A stretch of 64,000 nt of DNA, from contig NZ_BMOD01000001.1 in the NCBI RefSeq assembly GCF_014646895.1, positions 491,172 through 555,171 of the forward strand. Direction: 5' to 3'. This document shows, piece by piece, positions 16,800-25,590 of this stretch (position 1 is the first letter of the stretch; each line of letters starts with the position of its first letter). This stretch comes from Deinococcus roseus (GTDB lineage: Bacteria > Deinococcota > Deinococci > Deinococcales > Deinococcaceae). Both the position numbers and the translations under genes were made by a program. The notes under the pieces were generated by a model. It saw only the letters and a list, made by a program, of their open reading frames with translations. It was not told where the DNA came from and searched no databases.

Positions 16800-17153
16800 T
16801 CAGAAGGGGGAATTCAGAAACAGGGCCGTAAACTTGGAGATGACCGCCAGGGTCAAAAACGACACACTGAAGATGGTGAACATGCCCATTCCACGCCGAA
16901 CATTCAGGGCGTAAGAGGGGTTGTTGACGTAGTTCTGGTGGTGCTTTTGCCACCTGGAAAACTTGAGTTTTCCATCTGCACTGATGCATTTGCTGGTGAA
17001 AGACAGACCCGACCAGGTGACAAAACCCTCTTCGGTGATGTGGGAAATGGTGTCTTTGCGAAAGAGGGGCTGGGGGTTGGACAGACTGGGATAGACGATC
17101 ACCGTGTCTCCCACCTTGTATTTGTTGCTGGCCTTCACGAACTCTTGTAACAT
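16800..17153 (-). CDS. Small protein of unknown function with a C-terminal membrane segment
   Basis: 117 residues, family not recognised. The first 60 residues read like a small beta-rich domain (KVGDTVIVYPSLSNPQPL, ISHITEEGFVTWSG). A basic middle (RWQKHHQNYV, VRRGMG) leads into one hydrophobic segment near the end (FTIFSVSFLTLAVISKFTAL), which predicts a single membrane-spanning helix. The start codon follows GGGAAG weakly. It has its own terminator. No neighbour suggests a function. Confidence 0.65.
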   Translation of the reverse strand: MLQEFVKASNKYKVGDTVIVYPSLSNPQPLFRKDTISHITEEGFVTWSGLSFTSKCISADGKLKFSRWQKHHQNYVNNPSYALNVRRGMGMFTIFSVSFLTLAVISKFTALFLNSPF

Positions 17154-17314
17154 TGCACTTCCCAGAATACTATGCTCCTCTCAGTTTCACTACAGTTAGG
17201 TCCAAACGTTAAGGTTGTAAGACAGATGTACCCATTGCCTAAAGGACAATTGCCGTCTCATTGTTTTAAAACAACCTCAATCTTTCTGCATTAACACTGC
17301 TTCAAACACCTGTC

Positions 17315-17338
17315 AAATGAGAAAAGTCTTCCTCATTT
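17315..17338 (-). terminator. Hairpin after the tandem SnoaL gene
   Basis: AAATGAG/CTCATTT (17315-17321 with 17332-17338) lies about 20 bases past the stop at 17353. It is AT-rich and has no clear U-tract, so the call is tentative. Confidence 0.4.
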
Positions 17339-17352
17339 GTTTCACGCAAACT

Positions 17353-18207
17353 TTATTTATGAAGAAGTGGATCCTGGCCTTTCAATTGCTGGATCAGCAG
17401 GAAATCGGTCTGGTTGATGTAAATTTCCCGGATCCGTTCACCTTCAAAAACAAACAGATCAATTCCGGCATCCTGAATCACCCGACCCGACGCAGGAATG
17501 CCCAGAAAAGGCCCCTGGTGGGTGCCCGCCAGCGACCACAGGGTGAACACCCTGTGGTTTTCCACCACCTCATCGTCCACCTGAAAGCGCAGGTCAGGAA
17601 AAACAGCCCTCAACTGGGTGGCAAACACCTCAAGGCCTTCATGGCCCTGAATGGGTTGTGGACGGGCAGGCAACACCAGACGCACATCCTCGGTGAAGAT
17701 CTCGGGAATGACCTCTGTGCGGGCAGCATTCATCAGGTCATCAAAGTACCTGCGGCTTGTCAGCCGCCGCTGTTCCTGGAGTTGCAGGTCCTGCACACTG
17801 GAAAGTTGCCTGAGCAGCCCATTGGTGTCTTCTTTGAACACTGCGTGGGTGATCTGTCCATCCTGCACAGAAAGCCACAACATGCCCGTGATGGAAAACG
17901 CTTGCCCGGATGCAGGAAGCTCTCCTGCCACCGTTTGCAAGGGCACACCCAGATGCCGCCCACTGGATTTCCAGCGCACCGCCACCCGATCTGCAGAGGC
18001 CACCAGGTCCTGGATTTCAAAACTGAAATCCACCAGGGCTTGCTGCAAATGGTTCACCGCCTGCAAAAAAGCTTCACGGTTCAGTTCCTGGGTTCTGTAA
18101 CTGGGCAGGGAGGCCGTGAAAACTGCTGCAAGCTGTGCAGCACTTCCCTGCCCCTGAGAGAAGAAATTCAAAAAATCGTAAGCCAGCCTCTTGTTTTCGA
18201 TGGTCAT
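17353..18207 (-). CDS. Protein with two tandem SnoaL/NTF2-like domains
   Basis: 284 residues. The two halves (about 1-130 and 140-280) each look like an NTF2-fold ester-cyclase/SnoaL domain: the first has RLAYDFLNFFSQGQG, VAVRWKSSGRHLG and SITGMLWLSVQDGQITH; the second has RYFDDLMNAARTEVIPEIFTEDV, HEGLEVFATQLRAVFPDLRFQVDD and SGRVIQDAGIDLFVFEGERIREI. Such domains bind small hydrophobic molecules and may be catalytic or not. Duplication within one chain is unusual but known. No ribosome-binding site or TAnnnT box is clear at the start. Monocistronic. Confidence 0.75.
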   Translation of the reverse strand: MTIENKRLAYDFLNFFSQGQGSAAQLAAVFTASLPSYRTQELNREAFLQAVNHLQQALVDFSFEIQDLVASADRVAVRWKSSGRHLGVPLQTVAGELPASGQAFSITGMLWLSVQDGQITHAVFKEDTNGLLRQLSSVQDLQLQEQRRLTSRRYFDDLMNAARTEVIPEIFTEDVRLVLPARPQPIQGHEGLEVFATQLRAVFPDLRFQVDDEVVENHRVFTLWSLAGTHQGPFLGIPASGRVIQDAGIDLFVFEGERIREIYINQTDFLLIQQLKGQDPLLHK

Positions 18208-18685
18208 GGGGTCTCACTTTCTCAGCCCTTCTGGGCACTTGCTGGTGGGGTCAAAGCAGAATCAATGCCTTCTGCGAGTGATTTTATCTGAAATGCCCCT
18301 GCTCTTTGCAACAAGCAGGCAACCCATGAAGGAGCAGCTGGTCTGCAAGTGAACATCTGCAAGTGAACATCTGAAAGCAGCAGTCCAAAAGCCCCTGACC
18401 TTTCTGATGCTGCTTTGCAGCAAAACTGTCTCTCTGGTTTCGCATGGGTGCCCTGCAGGGCTGATCCTTTCGGACCTCAGTACAGCCCCGGAATGGACAC
18501 TTTGCTGTCAGACCCTGCCCGAAACTTACAGAATTCCTCCTGTACTTTTGCTGCTCTTTTTTCCCTGTTTGCTGTCAAAAAGCCTGTTGCAGGCTCCGTT
18601 GTTTCTGATGGTGCTGTCCATTTAAACCAGGAACAACACCCCAAAAGAACCCCCAGACGCTACAGAACAGAAAGGCTTGATTGAT

Positions 18686-18732
18686 CATTTGCATGAAGCA
18701 TGATGGCTCAAGAACCCGTTGTCATGCAAATG
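18686..18732. promoter_or_regulatory. 11-bp perfect dyad before a small gene
   Basis: CATTTGCATGA (18686-18696) and TCATGCAAATG (18722-18732) are exact inverted copies 25 bases apart, about 45-90 bases before the start at 18776. This could be an operator pair or an RNA hairpin. The rest of 18208-18685 shows only a short tandem duplication (CTGCAAGTGAACAT twice near 18342) and no gene I can support. Confidence 0.45.
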
Positions 18733-18763
18733 TCATGTAGGACATCTGTCACATTTCATCATG

Positions 18764-18769
18764 TACATT
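18764..18769 (+). promoter_or_regulatory. -10 of the small gene at 18776 (leaderless)
   Basis: TACATT followed by six bases and the ATG. The GGGGG next to the ATG is too close to work as a Shine-Dalgarno. Confidence 0.45.
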
Positions 18770-18775
18770 GGGGGC

Positions 18776-18961
18776 ATGACAAATCCACATTATGCAAAAT
18801 TGTCTGATGTTCCAGTGGGTCTGGCCACCAAGGCCCAATTGCAGGCCCTGGGCTTGAGCAAACTGGGTTTGAAAGTTGTGGCCACCGTAGAGTCTTTCGG
18901 AAAAACCATCAACCTGTATTTGATCAGCGAGGCCCAGAGCACCGCCAATTCATCTGTTTGA
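18776..18961 (+). CDS. Small protein of unknown function
   Basis: 61 residues, not recognised. It starts MTNPHYAKLSDVPVGLAT and is a mixed alpha/beta sequence with no Cys, no signal and no membrane segment. Support comes from a TACATT -10 six bases before the ATG, an 11-bp dyad upstream and a hairpin (CTGTAAC/GTTACAG, 18974-18997) just after the stop. The function cannot be guessed. Confidence 0.5.
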   Translation: MTNPHYAKLSDVPVGLATKAQLQALGLSKLGLKVVATVESFGKTINLYLISEAQSTANSSV

Positions 18962-19080
18962 AAAAGATGAGCTCTGTAACCACGACAGTTGTTACAGAAT
19001 TGCACTGCAGGTTGCGGTACCCTGAACGTCAGAGGAACGCTGAATCCGCTTCAGCCTGACCCCATGAAAGGAGCTTGATC

Positions 19081-19341
19081 ATGCCTCTGACCGATCTTCA
19101 AAACCTGATTGAACATGACCTGCGAGGTGCAGAAGAAGCCCTGCAAACCGCTGAAACACATCCTGATTTGCACAGCAGGGTGTGTTTTCTGGAAAGGGCC
19201 AGACTGCAGCTCACTGCAGTCGCCGCAGAATGCCAGCGTCAAGATTTTCACATGTTTGACCTGACCATTGCCAGCCTGCAAAACCGCATGGCTGCCCTCA
19301 CACCAGAGCGCACCCCTCCCCTGCAGGCAGCTGGTTTTTGA
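19081..19341 (+). CDS. Small helical protein of unknown function
   Basis: 86 residues, predicted mostly helical (DLQNLIEHDLRGAEEALQTAE, RVCFLERARLQLTAVAAECQRQ), soluble, with two Cys. The start at ATG 19081 is set by AAAGGAG seven bases before it. Family unknown. The spacing and strand make it a separate unit between the 61-residue gene and the converging rpmE. Confidence 0.6.
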   Translation: MPLTDLQNLIEHDLRGAEEALQTAETHPDLHSRVCFLERARLQLTAVAAECQRQDFHMFDLTIASLQNRMAALTPERTPPLQAAGF

Positions 19342-19478
19342 ACGCATTTCACAAAAGCATGAGGCACAGAAGCACAAGAAGTTGCTTCCTGGATTGGTGT
19401 TTTTTGCAACAGAAGGATTCAGAAGCATCATCTGTTTCACCGATCAACGCAATAAAAACCATCTGACCCAAAGCAAAA

Positions 19479-19498
19479 CCCCCGAGACATCTCGGGGG
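19479..19498. terminator. Bidirectional terminator, rpmE / 86-residue gene
   Basis: CCCCCGAG-acat-CTCGGGGG with T-rich sequence on both sides: TTTTGCTTT on the minus side after rpmE and TTTGATT on the plus side. Confidence 0.85.
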
Positions 19499-19518
19499 TT
19501 TGATTCAGAAGTGAAAAA

Positions 19519-19737
19519 TCACTTCTTCTTGTTGCGGTAGCTGTCACCAAAGCGCTTGGTGAATTTGTCCACGCGACCTTCGGTGTCGACGAAGCGGTCT
19601 TCGCCGGTCCAGAAGGGGTGCACACCACTCCACACGTCCACGTGGATTTCGGGCTTGGTGGAGTAGGTTTCCATCACAACTTGACCCTGGTAGATGATCT
19701 TGCAGGGAACGACTTTGGGGTGAATGCTCTTCTTCAT
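19519..19737 (-). CDS. rpmE: 50S ribosomal protein L31
   Basis: 72 residues with the L31 start MKKSIHPKVVPCKIIYQG and the conserved HPFWTG and RVDKFTKRFG segments. The zinc-type CxxC pairs are missing (only one Cys, residue 12), so this is a zinc-independent form. GGAGGAG lies in front of the ATG. It follows mutL on the same strand across a repeat-filled spacer. Confidence 0.96.
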   Translation of the reverse strand: MKKSIHPKVVPCKIIYQGQVVMETYSTKPEIHVDVWSGVHPFWTGEDRFVDTEGRVDKFTKRFGDSYRNKKK

Positions 19738-19825
19738 GGGACTCCTCCAGCACTGCGTTCTGCCTGTTTTCGGGGTGAATTCTGGGCTTATGGCGCAGTC
19801 AACTTTGCGATTATATCACAGATGC

Positions 19826-19917
19826 TGCAGAAGGCAAAAGGCTGAAGGCAAAGGCAAAAAATGCTGTTGCATAAGCTTTATTCGCCTTCGACCTTCTGCT
19901 TTCTGCCTTCTGCTTCT
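19826..19917. repeat. GCAGAAGGC-type dispersed repeat reaching into the mutL 3' end
   Basis: Imperfect 9-bp units (GCAGAAGGC, GCTGAAGGC, CAAAGGC) at about 19826-19857 face their complements (GCCTTCGAC, CTTCTGCTTTCTGCC, CTTCTGC) at 19885-19917, so the segment can fold back. The right arm encodes the last residues of MutL. Related GCCTTCTGC/GCCCTCGGC units lie at 52176-52200 and 52300-52358. Confidence 0.6.
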
Positions 19918-21530
19918 TTGAGGTCCCGCCCCCGTGCCAGATCCCGCACCCCTCTGCGTCCGAAAGCATGGGCAATGTCCCGTTCAGACAGCCTGAGGGT
20001 GGTGGGCCGTCCGTGTGGGCAGACCCAGGGATTTTGACAATTTTTCAGGCCGTTCATCAGGTCCTGGCCGTGGTCCATGCGAATCTGCCCGGCTTTCAGG
20101 GCAGGCAGACAGGCCAGTCTTGCCAGCACATCCCGTTCCGGGTCACTGCCAGAAACAGCAGAGTCAATCACCAGTTGCACAGCGTTCTGGATGGGCAGTT
20201 TGCTGAGGGCCTGCGGAATGGAGCGCACACGCACCAGGTTTGCTCCGAACGGTTCCAGCAGGAATCCCCAGCGAACCAGCACCGGGGCGCGTTCCAGCAG
20301 GATGCCCAGTGCCTCTGATCCCAGTTGCACCATCTCAGGACTGGTGAGCTCCAGGGGTTCAGCCTGCCTGAATGCAGCTTGCAGTTTTTCGTACCAGATG
20401 CGTTCAAACGCAGCATGGGCATCAATGACCCACAAATCCCCCTCGGACTCTGCCAGGAAGTAGAGTTCGCGGTACACCCCAATCATGCGGAAATCTGGCA
20501 GAGCATTGGTGTCCTGGATGGGTTCAGTCACCACCCTGGGTTGCGGAGCAGCCTGGGCAAGCGGGTGCTGCAAAAGCGATGCCTTGACCACGGCTTTGAG
20601 GGTTTCCAGCACCTCGGACAGGTTCTGAAACGCCACCTGGGTTTTGGTGGGGTGGATGTTGACATCCAGGGTCTCTGGAGGCAGGTTCAAATTCAGGATG
20701 CAGGTGGGGGCCTGGCCTGCGGGTAGGAATTCCCCGTAACCCGAGATAATGGCATTCTCCAATTCATTTGAAGCCTGAATCGGCCTACCATTGACAGCGA
20801 GGTGCATGCGGTCGCGCCTCGGGCGGGTGAGTTCCGGCCTGGAAATCACCCCCTGAACCATGGGGGTTTGAACATTCATCATGCGGTTGGCACTGAGGGG
20901 GCCAAAAACAGTGCCGACTGCATGGATGAGATCGCTGCTGACATGCTGAAATTTCAGCTCTCCATCCAGCGTCAATTTGAAACCGACCTGGGGATGGTGC
21001 AGGATGTAGCGCCCCACCAGCATGATGATGTCCCGGTATTCACTGGATGGTTGCAGTTGGATCCTCAGGCGGGCAGGAAGGTCTTCAAAGAGCTTCATGA
21101 CCGTGACTTTGGTTCCTGCAGGACAGGCCGTGGCAGACACCCGAATGCGGTCCTGAAAAGCAAACAGTTCCATGCCACCCAGTTGCTGTTGCGGACGGGT
21201 GGTGATTTGCAGGTATCCTGCGTAGGCAATGCTCCACAGGGCCTCTCCGCGAAAACCCAGGGTTTTGATGGCATGCACGTCCTGCATGTCCTGGATCTTG
21301 CTGGTGGCATGTCTCAAAGGCGCTTTCGCCAGATCTTCTGCCGAGATGCCCACCCCATTGTCCCGCACGCTGATGGAGGTCAGGCCTCCACCAGCAAGCT
21401 CAATGTCGATGCGGGTGGCCTGGGCATCCAGGGCATTGTCGATGAGTTCCCGCACCACATCCAGGGGCCGGGTGATCACTTCTCCAGCGGCAATCAGGCG
21501 CTGGATGTCCACAGGAAGAATGTGAATCAT
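19878..21530 (-). CDS. mutL: DNA mismatch repair protein MutL
   Basis: 550 residues. The GHKL ATPase shows catalytic E28 and N32 in ELIDNALDA, DNGVGI, and GFRGEALWS. The C-terminal half keeps endonuclease-type motifs: DAHAAFERIWYE (370-381; the usual Gln after Asp is Ala here), LACLPALKAG and CPHGRPT, so this MutL probably nicks DNA itself, as expected where MutH is absent. The last residues (LKEAEGRKQKVEGE) come from a dispersed DNA repeat. The ATG overlaps the mutS stop (ATGA), so the two are translationally coupled. Confidence 0.98.
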   Translation of the reverse strand: MIHILPVDIQRLIAAGEVITRPLDVVRELIDNALDAQATRIDIELAGGGLTSISVRDNGVGISAEDLAKAPLRHATSKIQDMQDVHAIKTLGFRGEALWSIAYAGYLQITTRPQQQLGGMELFAFQDRIRVSATACPAGTKVTVMKLFEDLPARLRIQLQPSSEYRDIIMLVGRYILHHPQVGFKLTLDGELKFQHVSSDLIHAVGTVFGPLSANRMMNVQTPMVQGVISRPELTRPRRDRMHLAVNGRPIQASNELENAIISGYGEFLPAGQAPTCILNLNLPPETLDVNIHPTKTQVAFQNLSEVLETLKAVVKASLLQHPLAQAAPQPRVVTEPIQDTNALPDFRMIGVYRELYFLAESEGDLWVIDAHAAFERIWYEKLQAAFRQAEPLELTSPEMVQLGSEALGILLERAPVLVRWGFLLEPFGANLVRVRSIPQALSKLPIQNAVQLVIDSAVSGSDPERDVLARLACLPALKAGQIRMDHGQDLMNGLKNCQNPWVCPHGRPTTLRLSERDIAHAFGRRGVRDLARGRDLKEAEGRKQKVEGE

Positions 21531-24049
21531 GACGGCTCTCCTGCGTGCAGCAACATCTGCAAGTCATGGAGGGCTTTTAAAGCCTCCAGAGGGGTGAGCC
21601 GACTGACTTCCAGGGTGCTGAGACGGCGCATGGCTTCATGGTACTGCTCCTGCTCTCTGGCCCGGAAAGACCTGAGCAAACGGTCGGCCCTGTCGGTGAC
21701 GCCTGAAGGAAGTCCAGCAAGTTTTGCCACACTGACCCCGTAGGATTCACTGGCCGCCCCTTCCATCACCTGATGGTAGAACACCAGACCTCCGGCTTCT
21801 TCCTGGGCAGCCACGTGAAGGTTGACCACACCGGGCAGTTTGCTCTCCAGGTGGGTGAGTTCAAAGTAGTGGGTGGCGTACAGGGTATAAGCCCCCAGCA
21901 CCTGCAGGTGCTCCAGGCTGGACCACGCAATGGCCAGTCCATCCAGGGTGGAGGTTCCGCGTCCCACCTCATCCAGAATGATCAGGCTTCTGGGGGTGGC
22001 GGTGTGCAGGATGCTGGCCAGTTCGGTCATCTCCACCATGAAGGTGCTGCGGCCTCCTGCCAGGTCATCGCTGGCCCCAATGCGGGTGTGGATGGCATCA
22101 AAGAGGGGAAGCTGTGCAGTTTCTGCAGGCACAAACGATCCCACCTGATGCAGCAGGGCACACAGGGCCACCATCCTGAGGTAGGTGCTTTTCCCGGCCA
22201 TGTTGGGACCCGTGATCACCAGCAGATGGCGGGAGGGATGCATCAGGGCATCGTTGGGAATGAAGTTTTCTCCCAGGTTTTTCTCCACCACCGGGTGTCT
22301 GGCCTGATGCAAACGCAATTCAGAAGACAGGCTGGGTTTGATCCAGTGGTGTTCTGCTGCAACTTCTGCCAGGGTGCAGAGCACATCCAGATCTGAGAAC
22401 GCGGAAGCCAGCAGAGACAGGTGCTCTGCATGGGTTTTCAGTTCATCTCTCAGATGCTGGAACACTTCGTTTTCCAGGGCCATGGCTGCAGTTTCTGCAC
22501 GGGAAATCTGGCGTTCACGGTTCCGGATGTCCGGGCGCACAAATCTGGCCCGGTCTTTGAGGGTGGCAATCTGGTGGTAATCGTCCGGGATTTTGCTGAA
22601 ATGGGCGCTGGTGACTTCCAGGTAATACCCGAACACCTGGTTGTAACTCACCTTGAGGTTGCCAATGCCGGTTCTGGACCGTTCGATCTGTTCCAGATTG
22701 GCCATCCAGGTGCGGCCGTCCAGCGCTTCCTGACGCAGGGCATCCAGATCTGCATTGAAACCGTCCCGGATCAGGCCGCCTTCTGAAAGCTTGATGGGTG
22801 GATCCTCCACCAGCGCAGCACGGATCAGGGCCACCGCTTCGGGCAAATCCCCCAGCCTGCTTTTCAAATCCTGCAAAAGTCCAGAAAACCCCTGCAAAGC
22901 TTCTTGCAATTCAGGGAGCAGTTCCAGGGTGCGGGCCAGGGCAGCCACTTCACGGGGAGTGGCTCTGCCTGTGCTGACCCGTGCAGAAAGCCGTTCCAGA
23001 TCATGGGCACGGTAAAGCTGGCTGCGAATCTTGTTGCGGGCAACAGATTGTTTCATCAGGTCTTCCACAGCCTGCAGGCGGGCAGCAATCAGGCCTTCAT
23101 CCAGCAGGGGTTGCCTGAGCCACGCCCTGAGCCTGCGTTTTCCGCCAGAGGTGCGGGTTTCTGAAAGCACATCCAGCAGGGTCAGGCTTCCTGCACTGTT
23201 GGGTTTGAAGACTTCAAGGGCATTCAGGGTGCTTTCGGGCAGGTGCATGTGGGCACCCGGATCAAAGCGGGTCAGGCGGGTCACCATGGTCAGCTGCCCT
23301 TGCTGGGCAAAACTGGCATACATCAGGGCAGCACCGCAAGCACGCCGCAAAGCCATGTTCTCCAGGTAATCTGGAATGCGCCCAAACTGGCCCAGCAACG
23401 CCTGATCGCATTCTTCTGCCTCAAAGCGGGTTTCACTGAACATGATGGGAAATCGGGCCTGAAATTCGGCGTACAGCACAGGATTGTCTTTCAGTTCTGG
23501 AGACAGCAGCAGCTCTCTGGGACGGTGTTTGGACAGCTCATCGTAAAGGGCACTTCTGGAGGTGAGGAGGGCACATTTGAATTCTCCGGTGGAGACATCC
23601 AGCAAGGCCAGCGCGTACCCATCTCCGGTGGCCACAGCCCCCAGGTAATTTTCATCGGGGCTGAGCAACCGTTCTTCTGTGAGGGTTCCGGGGGTCAGGA
23701 GCTGGGTGACATTGCGGTGCACCAGTCCGCCACCGGGCTCTTCAAGCTGGTCTGCAATGGCCACTTTGGTGCCCAGATGCAGCAGCTTTTCCACATGGGG
23801 ATCCAGTGCCCGGATGGGAATTCCAGCCATGGGGGTGGTGAAATCTTTGCTGGTCTTGTGGGTGAGCGTGATCCCCAGCAAACGGGACAGCCGCTCTGCG
23901 TCCTCTCCGAACGCCTCGTAGAAGTCTCCCACCTGAAACAGCAGCAGGTGGTCTGCATATTGATCGCGCAGTTGCACGTATTGTTCCAGCATGGGGGGCA
24001 AGGCCCCGTCACCTGTTCCTTTTAACACCAGTCTTCCCGTCAGGGACAT
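21527..24049 (-). CDS. mutS: DNA mismatch repair protein MutS
   Basis: 840 residues, MutS1 type. The mismatch-reading VGDFYE motif is at 40-45, Walker A is TGPNMAGKST, and the ABC-type DEVGRGTSTLDGLA Walker B/D-loop and ATHYFELTHLE follow. It recognises mispairs as a dimer and recruits MutL, encoded by the overlapping next gene. There is no Shine-Dalgarno; an extended -10 (TGC-TATACT) ends eight bases before the ATG, so the mRNA is likely leaderless. Confidence 0.98.
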   Translation of the reverse strand: MSLTGRLVLKGTGDGALPPMLEQYVQLRDQYADHLLLFQVGDFYEAFGEDAERLSRLLGITLTHKTSKDFTTPMAGIPIRALDPHVEKLLHLGTKVAIADQLEEPGGGLVHRNVTQLLTPGTLTEERLLSPDENYLGAVATGDGYALALLDVSTGEFKCALLTSRSALYDELSKHRPRELLLSPELKDNPVLYAEFQARFPIMFSETRFEAEECDQALLGQFGRIPDYLENMALRRACGAALMYASFAQQGQLTMVTRLTRFDPGAHMHLPESTLNALEVFKPNSAGSLTLLDVLSETRTSGGKRRLRAWLRQPLLDEGLIAARLQAVEDLMKQSVARNKIRSQLYRAHDLERLSARVSTGRATPREVAALARTLELLPELQEALQGFSGLLQDLKSRLGDLPEAVALIRAALVEDPPIKLSEGGLIRDGFNADLDALRQEALDGRTWMANLEQIERSRTGIGNLKVSYNQVFGYYLEVTSAHFSKIPDDYHQIATLKDRARFVRPDIRNRERQISRAETAAMALENEVFQHLRDELKTHAEHLSLLASAFSDLDVLCTLAEVAAEHHWIKPSLSSELRLHQARHPVVEKNLGENFIPNDALMHPSRHLLVITGPNMAGKSTYLRMVALCALLHQVGSFVPAETAQLPLFDAIHTRIGASDDLAGGRSTFMVEMTELASILHTATPRSLIILDEVGRGTSTLDGLAIAWSSLEHLQVLGAYTLYATHYFELTHLESKLPGVVNLHVAAQEEAGGLVFYHQVMEGAASESYGVSVAKLAGLPSGVTDRADRLLRSFRAREQEQYHEAMRRLSTLEVSRLTPLEALKALHDLQMLLHAGEPS

Positions 24050-24057
24050 AGACCCAC

Positions 24058-24066
24058 AGTATAGCA
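24058..24066 (-). promoter_or_regulatory. Extended -10 promoter of mutS-mutL (leaderless)
   Basis: Minus-strand TGC-TATACT, eight bases before the mutS ATG. Confidence 0.65.
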
Positions 24067-24286
24067 GGATTTCAAATGTTTGTAGCAGAATTTAAATGAT
24101 CTGATACTGAATGGACAGAATTTTGATGGAGATTTTCAAAACAGAAGGCCCAGATGCATGAAGCCTGCACAGCAGAATTTTCTGCTTGCTCTTTGTTTGC
24201 TCTGTGCCTGACGGTAGGAAACCCAACGGTCCATGTCCAATTGCAGGCCCACAATGGTTCTGAAAACAACCTTAGGAGGTCATTCC

Positions 24287-24793
24287 ATGTCCAGAATCAC
24301 TGCCCTCTTTGATGATGCAGCCCAGACCCAGGCAGCCTTGCAGGAACTCAGGGCACTGGGAATCAGCGACCAGCACATTCTGCTCAGCCACCAGAGTGAT
24401 TTTGCAGCACAAACCGAAGCGTCACAGGACGTGGCTGCTGGCCCCACCGAAGACGGAACCCTGGACCAGACCATCCTGGAGGATGTGGCCGTTCAGAGTG
24501 CAAATCGGGACCTGTACTACCTGCCTCCCAACAACACCATGGCTCCCTCTGGACTGGGAACGCTGGGAACGCCTCTGGTGGTGCCCACTTACCGTCCCCA
24601 CAACCACCAGCTGGCCACCGAGCATCTGAACCTGGGAAGCACCTCTGAAGATTCAGAACAGGAAATTCGTTTTTATCAGGAGGCCCTGCAAAACGGCAAA
24701 ATGCTGGTCTCGGTGCTCACCGAGGACAGCGTGCAGGAAGAACATGCCCGGGATGTGCTGGCAAAACATGGTGGACACTTTTTTGCCAATTGA
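24287..24793 (+). CDS. Stress-type protein with a YsnF/general-stress-like N-terminus
   Basis: 168 residues. The first 40 (MSRITALFDDAAQTQAALQE, then LRALGISDQHILL) resemble the N-terminal domain of YflT/YsnF general stress proteins, in which a ferredoxin-like fold starts with a strand and a helix of this type. The C-terminus (IRFYQEALQNGKMLVSVL, then QEEHARDVLAKHGG) resembles the second half of the same domain, with a disordered polar insert between. The start is fixed by TTAGGAGG before ATG 24287. Role unknown; probably stress related. The spacer 24067-24286 has no other gene. Confidence 0.7.
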   Translation: MSRITALFDDAAQTQAALQELRALGISDQHILLSHQSDFAAQTEASQDVAAGPTEDGTLDQTILEDVAVQSANRDLYYLPPNNTMAPSGLGTLGTPLVVPTYRPHNHQLATEHLNLGSTSEDSEQEIRFYQEALQNGKMLVSVLTEDSVQEEHARDVLAKHGGHFFAN

Positions 24794-24852
24794 ACAACCA
24801 GGAGGAAACTTTTCAGCTCCCTCCTGATCAGAAACCAGAAACCTGCAATTGT

Positions 24853-25587
24853 TTATCGGTTGTTGAGTCGCTGTTCCAGCAAGCCTTTCAGGGTCTGCAT
24901 CTCGCTTTGTTGCAACTGGTTCATGTCGCTGATCATGCTTTGCAGCAGGGAGGTGCCCCTGAGCGCCCCCTCAGAAGACTGGATGATCACGGTGCCCTGA
25001 CCTGTGAAGTTGATCTGTTTCTCCTCGCCACTGGAGGTCAGGCCCAGCATGCTGGCCCCCAGGCTCAGGGCACTGCGCACATAACCATAATCGTGGTGGA
25101 ATGAAGGGGTGGGGCAATCTGCCCAGCCAAGCAAAGCTTCCGGGTCCACACGCACAGGTGGTTCCATGAAATGCACCATGCCACTGCTGGAAGCCAGCAT
25201 CTTTCCACTGCCCAGCAAGGTCACGTAACCGGGGGTCACGCACTCCTCGCAGGTCAGGGTGGGTTCATAGGCCAGCAGGTTGACCGCCTTGATGGTCATG
25301 TTGGCGTTTTCCAGGTCGTAACTGTTGATGTGGTTGCCGTTGTCTCCCACAATCAGTTTTCCCCTGCCTGACGCCACAATGTAATCCCCACCATAAGCCG
25401 GGGCATTGAAGGAATTGGAAACGATCATGTCGATGATGCTGGAACCCAGGGCTTCAAAGCGCAAATTGCCGTAATAAGCAATCATTTTGCCTTTGCGCAC
25501 GATGTAATCTTTGACCACATCGACGCTAAAAGCGTAAGGGTTGATGTTGTCATTGACCGGCAGGGTGTTGGGATTCAAGAGGTCCAT
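24853..25587 (-). CDS. AIM24-family protein (copy 3 of 3)
   Basis: 244 residues. AIM24 (DUF124/TIGR00266) proteins form a beta-helix-like fold; the bacterial role is unknown. This copy keeps the glycine-rich FTGQGTVIIQSSE ending shared with its two upstream neighbours, but has a longer N-terminus (PNTLPVNDNINPYAFSVD), two Cys in ACEECVT-like context (TCEECVTPG) and a helical Gln-rich tail (LLQSMISDMNQLQQSEMQ). It lies three bases after copy 2. The ATG follows GAAAGGT. All three are probably one transcript and may form a hetero-oligomer. Confidence 0.9.
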   Translation of the reverse strand: MDLLNPNTLPVNDNINPYAFSVDVVKDYIVRKGKMIAYYGNLRFEALGSSIIDMIVSNSFNAPAYGGDYIVASGRGKLIVGDNGNHINSYDLENANMTIKAVNLLAYEPTLTCEECVTPGYVTLLGSGKMLASSSGMVHFMEPPVRVDPEALLGWADCPTPSFHHDYGYVRSALSLGASMLGLTSSGEEKQINFTGQGTVIIQSSEGALRGTSLLQSMISDMNQLQQSEMQTLKGLLEQRLNNR

Positions 25588-25590
25588 GGT

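Noticed and set aside
18415..18684. Plus-strand frames of 70-90 codons in the 18.2-18.7 kb spacer
   Set aside because: No ribosome site or -10 box, and Cys/Ser/Pro-rich random-looking translation.
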